Of a stretch of DNA of 64,000 nt, positions 32,560-43,300 are shown piece by piece. This stretch comes from Liolophura sinensis (Eukaryota > Mollusca > Polyplacophora > Chitonida > Chitonidae), in the NCBI RefSeq assembly GCF_032854445.1, contig NC_088297.1, forward strand, positions 19,727,127-19,791,126, read 5' to 3'. A program made the translations under genes and the position numbers. A model generated the notes under the pieces. It ran no database searches. It saw only the letters and a list, made by a program, of their open reading frames with translations, and had not been told where the DNA came from. Within the stretch, counting starts at the first letter, position 1. The number at the start of each line of letters is the position of its first letter.

Positions 32560-35290
32560 GTTTGGGTCGTAACATGTAAATATCTACAATCGCCCTAGCA
32601 CAAGTCTAGGGCTGGCCTAAACAGCCTGACCCTACCAACTCGCTATGCTTTAACCTGACGGAAGGATTCTTGAAAAAACCCACAATGTTTAGTCGTCGAT
32701 CTACGTTTTTAGACAGAAACCTGAAGATAAACACCTAAAGTTCGACTCGACGTTTTCTTCCACAGTCGTGTTAATTAGCTAGCTCCGACTCGTTTTGCAA
32801 AGGTTTTCAATTTAATCGTCACAAAAAGATGTTACGAGATTTTTTCACATATTGTTGTTGTTCGCTGCTAAATCATTATAAGGTAGAAATCTTTTGAAAA
32901 TGAAGGGAAGAAAAAGTTACTGAATACTACATTTTCCATTTACACAGATCAACATAGGCATTATGTAGGCCTACAAGTCGAAGTTAGCGTATGATCGCGA
33001 TCCTAAGTTCGAAAAGTTACTATCACCTTTCAATTCCTTTGTGCAAGCCGCATGACTTATTTATCATAATTGTAAACTCAGCTGTAGGGTTTACAGTCAT
33101 AAAATTGTAGCTACGACCTCCTTGTGAAAGCGGGTCCAGAGCTATAACGACGGCCCTTAGAGGTGCACGTCTTGGAACTCATTTCATATTTCGCTATATC
33201 CAACACCACAATCTCGATCTGACTAGCTAGGGACAAGGATCACAAATGTCAGATGGCAAGAAGAATTGGTTTTATTTAGGGATGATTTGGACGAACTGAC
33301 CGACATTCGTCTAGATGTGAGACCATTATTTGTGCGGTTGCCTGTAGCTTTAGAAAGTCAAGTGCGTCTTGGACAGTTTCTGTAATGACATTCTTTGTCC
33401 TGTCATAAAATTTTAGCTTGTGTCTTAAGAGAAGTGCTTTCGTGGGTTATACAATTGAATTTTTTTTCGGAGTATTGTTCTAAATTTTTGCAACCAAAGT
33501 CCCGTCAAGCAGAAGGAAATTCTGTCTGACAATTAATACTTCTCGCTTTGAATCTTATTCCTGCACATTTTTCTAGTGTGGTATTGTTAGGATAATCTTA
33601 AAAATGTGAAAATAATTTGTTATTTAGTATGCCGGGTGTGCCCCAAGTACATCGTAGCTTGTTTCTTGTCTAACCATTTGTAATCTACTAGTTTGAATTT
33701 GTTGGCAATGTAGATGTCGCTTTGGTATATAATTCCATTCCTGATTTTTGGACGTTTTTTGACCACTATGATTTGCCTATTTGTTAGTCACACGTGAAGA
33801 AATCCCTCAATAACTTGCCGAAGGTGGTTGGTTTATTCCTCAACCCACAGAACACCATATTCCCTCATTTTTTGCTGGGATTTTCTGACATAGTAAACCT
33901 GCCATGTTACGATACTGTTTTACGTACCACCTCCAACGAATCTATGCTATGACCCCTTAAAAATGTGTGTAAGCATTCATACATGTAGTCGTCTCAACTG
34001 GCAGTTTAAAGTATCTTAGGTGTTCCTTTGTTTTACTAATGGTAAACCCACACCAGCTCATAACTGGTCGAAATTAGACAAAAATTAGTCGCCATGTTGC
34101 AGGCATACTCCTCACTGTGCGAAGACTGTTACTATTGGTAGATCACTGCCACCATTAGGCACGTCAGACATTAAACCCAGTCTCACGACGAACACCAATA
34201 TTCATCAATAAACAATTCTTTAGGTTCTTCGGAGTTGTTCCAAAATTTATATACAAAATTTGCTAGCGGTGGCAGTTACTATGTACGTAAAGCTAGTTCA
34301 GAAACTTGTCCCCTGGCTATCTCCCTTGCATGTGCCGGTTTCCGCAGTGTGAGAGTTAGCTCTACAGGGCTGGGGTTACTGTCACAGCCCTGTCTTGTTC
34401 CATAAACTTACCCTAAACCCCTCTGTGACTTTAATATACTACGGCTGGGTGCAAAATGATTTGTCTGTCCTTGGTCATATTCGTCTCAGCTATCATCTCC
34501 AGGTATATGTTCCCATGTGTCATCACTAGTAAATCCACACAATCATGAAACTACTGGAATCTGGATAAATTCCAATATGTGACGGCATTCCAAGATGGCC
34601 GCCTTTAGCAAACGTTACTATTTCGATAGGTGTATAACTATTGACTATTTTTATGTTTTATTTGCATTGTTTACTTCCACCGTTTTCTTTCGGTATGAGG
34701 GGTAACCGAGCAGGGGTGTTTCCAGTCAATTTCTTTTTAAAAACTCAATTTCAACATTCAAAAAACTCAATATTTTTTCGTCATCAGTGTATCAAAATCT
34801 CAATTTTTCTCCCCGTATAGTTTTTCAAATACCTAAAACTTAATATTAAATATTAAAATTAAATATTGGATCACCTTTTGGTATTAACCTTTTGGATGTA
34901 ACACAGGTTTAATAAATATTTTTGCGCTAGAATTTGTTCTTTTCAGCTAACAAATGTATTAAACCTCAAATTGGATCATATTTATATTTTTAATATGTTC
35001 ATAAATGTAATCATAATTTAGGTTAAATGCACATGTTTCGATATAAACAAAAAAATTGCATTCAAATAAATTTATTAGACAAGCATCACATCCTTATTTA
35101 GAACATTATTATGCAACAACTATAAATATCAAATGTTGGTCCCAAATACCCACCATACAAAAATATTTTCAAATACCCTTTTCTCTTGAAAAAAAAATCA
35201 CCAAAAATATTAAAGATCATATTTGCAAATAAGTTTTGACGCTCTTTCATCTGATTTTGGCATCATTTTTATGTTTTCTTCTCCTTTAAA
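32560..35290. other. Non-coding; decayed repeat traces only
   Basis: No gene is recognised. A stretch near 33010-33140 ends in a gaaagcgggtcc-like MITE end, 33800-33900 vaguely resembles a SINE body, and a small hairpin (acagggctg / cacagccctgt) lies near 34352-34385. About 34700-35250 is very AT-rich. Confidence 0.4.
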
Positions 35291-35299
35291 TCAGTTTTG

Positions 35300-37640
35300 G
35301 TTTCTTCACTGAAAGTTAGATACATGTATTTAGAAAACTGCACATTAATCTTCCGCACTGCTAATGGTGCAGTTTCCTTCTTCACTCAAAAGGTAATTCT
35401 TAACGTCTATTCGGCGGTTTTTTGCCACTTCTTGACCATTTTCAAATCATTTGATGAAGTTAAGGTGTCTTTATTGAATTGAGCAAGCCTCATTGTAGCG
35501 TTTGTTTCGGCTCTAAAGTCTGTCTGGAAGGGATTCACGGTACTCCAACTACTTTCTACTACATCTGTGCTTGTTTCCATTAATCCAGCCGCTTTCAACA
35601 GCAAGGTGATATTTCTGTGTACCCTAGTGACGTTTTCAGGTGATGTAAACCACATTTTAGTAATTCATCAAGATAGACATTTGGTGACTGAATCCAGAAA
35701 TTCTGCCTGTGTTCAAGAGTTAATTTCTTTCCTCTGTTTTGATTTTTTACCCATCTCGTAGGCACTGCTCTGATCATTTTCCTCAGTAGTTTACCTCTGG
35801 AACTGAATGTATTTTTAGGAATGTCCTGGCGCTTTGAAGAATTCTCAGTTGTATTCCACAAGTCAAACATTAATCCTACAAAACCTTTGTATAATGGCAT
35901 GTATGGAATTCAGATGAACAAATGTCAGTGCAAGAAGATGATTTCTGTAATTTTTGTACTTAAAATGTGGGCGGACATCACGGAGCAACTTTTGAAGCCC
36001 ACCTCTGACACCAGACATTGTATATCTGGTGTCATGGAAGCAAACATACATTTGTTGATATCAAAATTACAAGTCTATAGCCAGTTTATCAACAAATCCT
36101 TGTGTTCTTTTGCGGAACGGTCTGTTACTCTTATATATACAAAATCAACTATAATATTTCCACTGTCACGTATAGCCCAGAGGTATATTAGTACCTGTTC
36201 TTTATTAGAAGCATCAAAACTTTCATCAAGCTGTAAGGTAATCATGGACCTTCCTCGAAAGAATTTAAGTTCTCTGTTTCATCATTCTTGAACACTTTCA
36301 AGAATACCATACATAGAATCTTCTGGTGTATATTTTTGCATTCTGCTGTGAACTTCAGAAATTCTCTCAACGCAGGTTCTTTCAGTATCTCGTCGCAGGA
36401 AATCCACTAAATCTTCATGTTGTTGTTTGTGGCAGCTTTTTCTGAACAATAAAAATCACAATTTTAACCAATTTCCTCGGTGCAGTTTCATTATTTTCCT
36501 GTTTTCTTTTTCTAATGGAAAGAGCCTGTTCTTTCATTTGGCTAATTATGGGTCCACGCTAGTTCCTAGCGGGATTCCTAGTTCGGATTATTATTAATAG
36601 TAATATTGCAATATCTCAAAAGCTATAGAAGGTGGAAAAAACAAACTTTGCAGCCTTAATAAGGAACATATGAAGCAACTTTTCACGTTTCGTTCTGTTT
36701 CACCATTCACATGATTTAGCGGCCATTTTGAATTATATTGATAAGCTAAAAAGATCTGTTTCTCCAAAACGGCTAACCCATTGAGATGAACTTTACGCTT
36801 GCAGTTTTTAGGTGGTTCGCCCTACCCATATTGTAAAAGACTTCTAGTTTGGTATGCAAATAAGGCCAAAACTGACCAATTAATTGGCTCAAAAGTAGGT
36901 GAATTTTTAAAACTGCTTAAAATCATAAAACAAACACACTATCTGGTGTACATCACGGATATAAATCTCCAGTAATTATTTTTGTACTTTGTGTTGTTTT
37001 CATGTTATGATTAAAAAAACCAACAAAAATTTTACAAAACCGTCCTGTGTAAATAACACGGGAGCTTTGAGCTAGATTCCATGAAACCATTGACTGCTCT
37101 TTACCCTGGGAACGGGTGTCAGCTCTGCAACAATGTATTATCTCTGTCTTCTGCTCTCGGCCACCAACTTCACAACAAAGTATTCTTTCTGTCTTTTGTC
37201 CTCGGATACAGCAGACAACCAAAGCCGCCTAGTCTCTATTCTAGTCTTCAGTACTTAGCCAGTTGTAAATGATGCTTGGCAGTGTAGGGTTCAAATCCAG
37301 TTAATTTTGTGTTTTTCTTTTTTTTTTTTTTGACCTTTATCATGAACTTTATAGACATCAGGCTACCATAAGTCGTAAACGTCTAGTCGCGTAGATCCCG
37401 GCAATTCCATATTGTAAAAGTACTCGTGATTCTTGCTTTGCTTATGTTTTGTATGTTTTACACTCCTTCCCAAAGACTTCATATCTTTAGTTAGCATGTC
37501 ATCTTTAATCATGCCTGATTTCCTTTTCGGCACATTTTTCAACAATACTAGGTTTGTTCACATACCACTGGTGAAAGATGTATGACACTTTCACCCTTCC
37601 AGGCTGCCTTGCAATAATGAAATGTTCTTGGCATGATACG
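35300..37640 (-). mobile_element. hAT-like (DUF4371/ZMYM-type) transposon relic, copy A
   Basis: Minus-strand frames contain, in order: ITLQLDESFDASNKEQVLIY (about 36240), the D-containing catalytic strand seen as LQLDESTD in hAT-like proteins; HDTRYTMSGVRGGLQKLL (about 36030), matching the D-G-A-S-M-G-x-x-x-G-L block with its Asp kept in degenerate context; RNHLLALTFVHL (H-R-L-A-L-A helix); and KLLRKMIRAVPTRWVKN (the TRWLS block, about 35770). The reading frame is broken by at least one stop (about 36290) and one frameshift (about 35895). The N-terminal part lies at about 37500-37640 beyond an intron-like stretch ending tattgttcag at about 36445. No C-terminal dimerisation block is seen. Confidence 0.6.
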
Positions 37641-37771
37641 TCATGTTGAAAGTGACCTCCTATGAAATTGTATCGTCGAATGTATAGTAGCTTTACCTTC
37701 ATACGTGATATAATCTAAATAATGCAAGTTAAACACAGTATAAAAAATAAAGTGGGAGACTGAGGTTGTTA

Positions 37772-38011
37772 TCGTGCTAGCGCGGTGCAATGACCCAGGA
37801 GCCTCTAAACAATGCGGCTGCTGCGAGTTCAAGTCCAGGTCAGCCCAGCTCCCTTTCCAGACGTACGTGGGAACGTCTGCCAGCCGCTTGCAGATGGCTG
37901 TGTTTTCCCCCCGGGCTCTGCTCGGTTTGTTCACACCATAATACTGGCCGCCGTCGTATAAATGAAATATTCTTGAGTACAAAGTAAAATACCAATCAAA
38001 TAAATAAATAA
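37772..38011 (+). repeat. tRNA-headed SINE, full length
   Basis: Head gctagcgcggtgcaatgacc, B-box gcgagttcaagtccagg, body, core cgtataaatgaaatattctt, tail aataaataaataaaa. Useful as the reference copy for the window. Confidence 0.93.
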
Positions 38012-38543
38012 AATATAATGTAAACAACGACAAAATATAGTTTCTTACGGTGGTTACTGTAGACAAAAATTCTGGCCAAAACACGCAATATTAAGTCTCA
38101 ATAGCAAGGCTCACTCCACAGAAATAGGTCATTCCAGGCACAGCCACAATGCACCGACAAATAGTTGGTTTACTATCTCCCTGCGAGTCACAAACTTCAT
38201 TCGTAACTGCTTAGCGGTCAAGTCCCAAGTCTATGCAAGGCGCTAAGAACGTAGTCAACGGGCCGTGACACAAAGTGACCTCAAGTGCAACAGCACCTCC
38301 CTTGGAATTGAGGTAAACGTTCTGCACAGCACAGATACACGAGGAGCAATATAAATAGGATCACAAACAGAAGCCTGAAACGCAGAAAAGTGGGCGATGA
38401 AACGTTCCATTGATGTGTGATCGTACAGTAAAACAGAGATTTCAAAATGACAGCATCAAGTGGCAAGAGTGCCAAGTGGCTCTCAGTGAATAAAAACGGA
38501 TTTTCCTGACGACAGTAGACTGTGAACTAACCCTTGCGAGCTG

Positions 38544-38645
38544 GGCTATATATACGCTCGAACAACATTCTTGAATCCTTTAGTTCCCATGGACAGAAAT
38601 AATAAACCTGTTCGCAACAATTCTGTTCAGTTCATTCTCGAACGG
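38544..38645 (-). promoter_or_regulatory. TATA box with heat-shock-element-like motifs, no recognised gene downstream
   Basis: On the minus strand: TTCGAGAA (38634-38643 region), then TTCAAGAATGTTG (38563-38575), then TATATATA (38547-38554), then possible initiator TTCACAGTC about 30 nt on. TTCnnGAA arrays just 5' of a TATA box are the classic HSF-responsive layout. The sequence downstream encodes nothing I recognise; the nearest minus-strand coding is the hAT-like relic about 0.9 kb away. Confidence 0.4.
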
Positions 38646-38659
38646 ACGACCAATTTACT

Positions 38660-39080
38660 ATACATACAGATCATATATACTAACAGTTAACATCTATTAG
38701 GATTGCTCTTGCTTAATATACTCTAACTGAAGAGCAGGCTTTAAAGTGTAAACACAACACAATGTTATGCATACGGGATCACAACAAGCCGAACCATTTG
38801 AAAATCATAGAATCTGAAATTTGCAAATCAAACTTTACGAAGAAATGAAAAGCCATGTCTTCGTCGTTCAACGAAGACGCGTATACAAACCATTACACTG
38901 TTATCACTGCTTTCTCTTATCTTATTGTGCGTTTTTATTGTTCTTGGGATCTGGGCGACAATAATTGACTAAAGGCAATCGTGGAATCGACTGACCAGTC
39001 TAATTCCACCGATATAAAGTTCATTGTTCACTTCCCATTGGACATAATAGTCCTTGGCACTCCGAACTCACCGGTTTCTT
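38660..39080. other. Non-coding, nothing recognisable
   Basis: No repeat family or coding exon identified. Confidence 0.45.
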
Positions 39081-39086
39081 TCCGGA

Positions 39087-39122
39087 ATAAAGTATCCACC
39101 ATTTTATGGTGGATACTTTATT
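39087..39122. repeat. Near-perfect palindrome, 15-bp arms
   Basis: aataaagtatccacc, 6-7-nt centre, ggtggatactttatt. No repeat family assigned. Confidence 0.9.
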
Positions 39123-39129
39123 TTTATTT

Positions 39130-40020
39130 TATACTTTAAAAAGTATAGAGTATTGTGTTAAGATTCAAATAAATAAATAAATGAAATTTTGCCCACGTCT
39201 TCAGTCGTTACTCCTGATGCTCAGTTTTGTTGTGCGCCACACCATTACATTGCGCAATGTATATTTTATCTACCAATGAATTTTCTCTGGATTTAAAGGT
39301 TAGATTGTTAACCCTCGCATTCTTATATGTAAATGAAATGACCAGAAATATGTTTACAAATTATTGCAGCCGCTGTCACATTGCATATATAGTTTTACAT
39401 TCAACAGGAAAACACTAAAGTCATTAATTCGAAGGCATTAGTATCTGCTTTATTTCCACACTTTAGATGGATCAACAATTCGTTCGTAAACAGTTATTGT
39501 TCCAATGTAGTATGATCATGCATGTTTACTTCGACAACAGATAATATATAAAAACGTGAACTGTATCAAAGAAAACTTTGCGAGCGAAGGTCAAAAAGGA
39601 TGGATATTGTAACCATTATGTTGTTTAGTTTCTCTTCCTGGATTTGCCATACTTACATTATTTAACTTAATTATTCGTAATAAAATCCACCCTACAAGAC
39701 CTATTTTATGCTGAAAACTAAAACAACGGCCACATAAAGCAAAGGAAAATGTACAGCTTAAACGAAGGTTAGTTAGTTGCAAGCACTGTATAGCATAAGT
39801 TGCAATCGTTAAGTATATATATATATATAAATTTTTAATACCGGTAAAGCTTTTTGCAAGACTTATACAGCACTGCGGTCACTTGTTACGTACCACGTAA
39901 AGCAACAAACAAACAAATAGTTTTTATCTTTATAGTGAATGAAATCCCCCACAGGTCTACCTTTACATTATATTAGATTGCAATCAGCAGTTCTTACCTG
40001 TTACAAGGTCGCAAAGGCAT
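39130..40020. other. Non-coding, 3' flank of the receptor gene
   Basis: Nothing gene-like. A short (TA)n lies near 39814-39830. Confidence 0.45.
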
Positions 40021-40023
40021 TTG

Positions 40024-40025
<2 letters not shown>

Positions 40026-40096
<71 letters not shown>
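40026..40096. repeat. (CA)n microsatellite
   Basis: About 35 uninterrupted CA dinucleotides, just downstream of the receptor stop codon and so probably in or next to its 3'UTR, where it would be transcribed as (UG)n. Confidence 0.97.
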
Positions 40097-40097
<1 letters not shown>

Positions 40098-40137
40098 ATA
40101 GCCATTGTGTCTTGTGTAAAATGTTGATTGATGTACT

Positions 40138-40143
40138 TTTATT
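40138..40143 (-). promoter_or_regulatory. Possible polyadenylation signal of the lectin/EGF receptor
   Basis: Minus-strand AATAAA about 22 nt after the stop codon. Using it would give a very short 3'UTR, and a (TG)n tract follows. More distal minus-strand AATAAA motifs exist near 39450 and 39120. Confidence 0.25.
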
Positions 40144-40164
40144 ACACGTTTCTACTGTTTTAAG

Positions 40165-40390
40165 TCAACAGGAAAATGTATTTTGGTGCACACCAGTGGT
40201 ATTTTGACGAATGGGCTCGTAGTTGTGGTCTTCATTAGAATTTCCTTCGCCCGTATCACGCTGGCTTGTTGGCTCAGAAATTCTTCTACCGTTGGCGTGC
40301 GGAGCAATAGAACTGCTCTCTTGAAATGGTGTACTGTTTGGTCCAGAGTCCTCAGCGCCACCTGTCTGAACATTTCTGGGCTTCCTCCTG
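40165..40390 (-). CDS. Receptor exon 10: cytosolic tail
   Basis: 226 bp ending in TGA. It begins with a basic RRKPRN stop-transfer, is polar and Ser/Asn/Glu-rich, and has one tyrosine (Y505) in NYEPI, which fits a YxxΦ sorting signal or an SH2 ligand. It ends in Cys. No ITAM, NPxY or kinase domain is seen. Confidence 0.87.
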
Positions 40391-43300
40391 CTAATGAAAA
40401 ACAAGGAATGGTCATGCAGCGAAAAACAAAACCCTATATTTAGCGCTTCTGTACTGTCAATCTAAAACGTCACTCGGCTAACATATGTTAGTACGCCCCA
40501 ATCCCCACCTAGCCTTTTGCATTACTAAATACAGCTAGACTGAATACTATTTCCAATATGTTATCATAAAGGTTTATCAAATTAGGTGCAAATATGTAAT
40601 TGTGATTCGAGTGGCGAAGGTACAAGAGGTACTATGCAAAACACTTATCAATGTGTCGTAGCTACCAAAAAAATAATTTTTTTTTTCGCGCAATTTCTTC
40701 AAACAGAAGCAAGGCATGCGTCTACGACTGTCACTGGCACCAGTCAGCTCGCATTTTTGAGCTTTTCTCCATTTTCGCACTAGCTGTGCAGACGAGTCTG
40801 GGATAAAAGGGAGTTCATTTTGGGCATGGTGTCAGAAATAAAATATCTTACGACACATGTGAATCAGTTACATGTTTGCTACTATTATAAATCATAAAAC
40901 GATTGGACATGAATTTAAACATGTTCCAACTTACATCACCACAACAATGATGACGACTCCGATGATAAAGACAAATGATATTCCCACAGCACTTCCGGCA
41001 ATTACTCCCGTGTAATCCTGAGAGTCGACTGATAAATAAAAGTGAATGCGTGAATAAACTAGACAAAATTGGGAGCCTGGAAATAGGGTCGTATGCTGTT
41101 CGCCCCCGTTGTTTAGCCTGATATTTGTTGTACATTTTCTCAAACAATGATTTTACCATAAGTTTCTATGGTATGGTTGTGGTTTTTATATATATAATTA
41201 CCGTTTTAAAATGATGACCCCTGATTTTCTTTTTGTAAAATGTTTTTTAAAACCATTTTTCAACATGCTGAGACATACCTGTAGAACACTTTAGACCAGA
41301 GTACCCTAGTGCACACCGCGGCTCTCTGTCGGGACAGTGTCCAGATGTAGCGTTGCAGGCAGCGTTCCCTTCGGCACAGAAGCCACAGTTTTCTTCACAA
41401 TTTGTACCAAAAGTTCCCCGTGTGCATTCTGATAGAAAAGAAATGGGAGTTAATATTAACTATGAATATTAATATTTATGTTAATAATAATAAAACATTA
41501 ATATTCACTGTATAAAAATGCCATCTGAAATTGTCAACTCACAACCCAACATTCAATAGAGATTAGCAAATCAGACATGTGACAATTATTATTTTTTTGG
41601 CACAAGAAAGCATAACTGTAAAATCCACTTCAATAATAGTTTATGTAAGCATTTCAGTTCTGTACAAGCGAGAATCTGGATCGCTTCTGGTTAGATGCAC
41701 GAAACCGGTGTAACGCTGAGCATCTGCCAGACATCACACTGTTGTCGCTGCTCTAGTTTTATTCTTAGTGTTGTTTTGTTTTGTATACTTGCATAAACCA
41801 TGATTCTGTCGCTTTAACATAGGTCTCGGAAGCTGAGTACTCGTGCATTGTTTTTATGTATCTGTTTATTAGTTGTGATGGAGAAACAGCATTTTGAGAA
41901 ATTCTACACCAGTGAAGTCTAATAAAATAAACTTAACAGCACTGCTTTGTTTTACTTAAGTAATAGTGCTACCTTATAAATATTTACATGAACAATCAGA
42001 AAAAAGCCCTAAGTGACTTAAATTATCAAGAGTTAACAGTATTTCATCTGTCAGCGCTGGTCTAGATATACTCTTCAAGCCTACGCCTTTTCTGTTGTGC
42101 ATCTGCATAAAACAGGATTGTGCTTGTGGAATACTTGTCCCTGAAGGATTTGGTTTCTTGGCATTATTTGTGTCAAATGTTTATTTAATGTAATGATGAA
42201 ATGGTATTCTCAGTAATACTAGACCAGTAAAATAAATTCCAATTAATATCACTGTATCTGTGTTTTCCTGTGTCTGCTTATGTCGTGGTGCTTTAGGTTG
42301 TCCATGTTGCTATTATGAAGTATTTGCTTTAACACGTATGAATAAAACCCAAAATTGGGTAAATTAACAAGAAACTTTCAATGGTTACGTGTGCGTCATT
42401 GCCACCAATTACACCGTTATTACTGTTCTAGATTGCTGTATTCTGTATTGCATATCAAAACTGCCCTAAGAAAATCCTATAAAATTAGTTTCCTTGATAT
42501 TGCCTCTATTTCATTATACTGCAATGAAGATATAGACCCCCAACTGTCCAAGAGCAGGTCTAGCATCAAAATGATCATATCCTCATAGGTGAGAAATACA
42601 TTTCAAAAGCGTCTGATAAAGAAATTAAATTTCTCCACTACCATTTCTGAGACTTTTCTCGAGATTGGTTGAAACCGGGCTCGTTTATCTGCAAATTTGG
42701 ATCTGGTTTAGAAAATAATGGGTCTTAATGACCGGATGTTTTCACTCAACGCGCGACGGAGATACTTATGGTGTATTTGACTTAGGAATCATTCACTGGG
42801 TTTTGAACTGTATTGTACTCCTGTGAAATCGACAGTTTGAAATATTCTGGCGTACTGCGTTAAACACCAAATAAAAAACAAATAAATATATACATAAATA
42901 TTCAAAAGTGAGCGAGCGATTCCAAATATTATCAGAGATGATACCGAGCTAGACCAACCTGTGTCACATTTTACACCCGTGTATCCAGGCATGCACCTCG
43001 GTGTTCTCTCAGCACAGGTCCCGGATGTAGCGTTACAGACAGTCGGTAACTCAGCACAGTGACCACATCTCGTCCCACAGTCCGGACCATATGAGCCGTA
43101 GCAAGCTAAAGGAACCACATTTACGAACGAGTCAAGTGTATTACACCAGATATGAAGGTAATTCAAAAACCTTAGCACGGCGACACTATAAATGTTTGAC
43201 ATAACTCATGTCATATCCACCAAAGAAACGTTAAAACAGTTCAGCTGGTGTAAAAGGACCGTCATATATTTAATAGACGCCGTTTGCAATTTTACACTGG

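Noticed and set aside
38281-38475. Hydrophobic minus-strand frame downstream of the heat-shock-like promoter
   Set aside because: Only a TTG start, one helix then CCC-stop, no splice evidence and no resemblance to a known family.
39939-40127. Open frame with poly-(TH)
   Set aside because: It is the (CA)n microsatellite translated.
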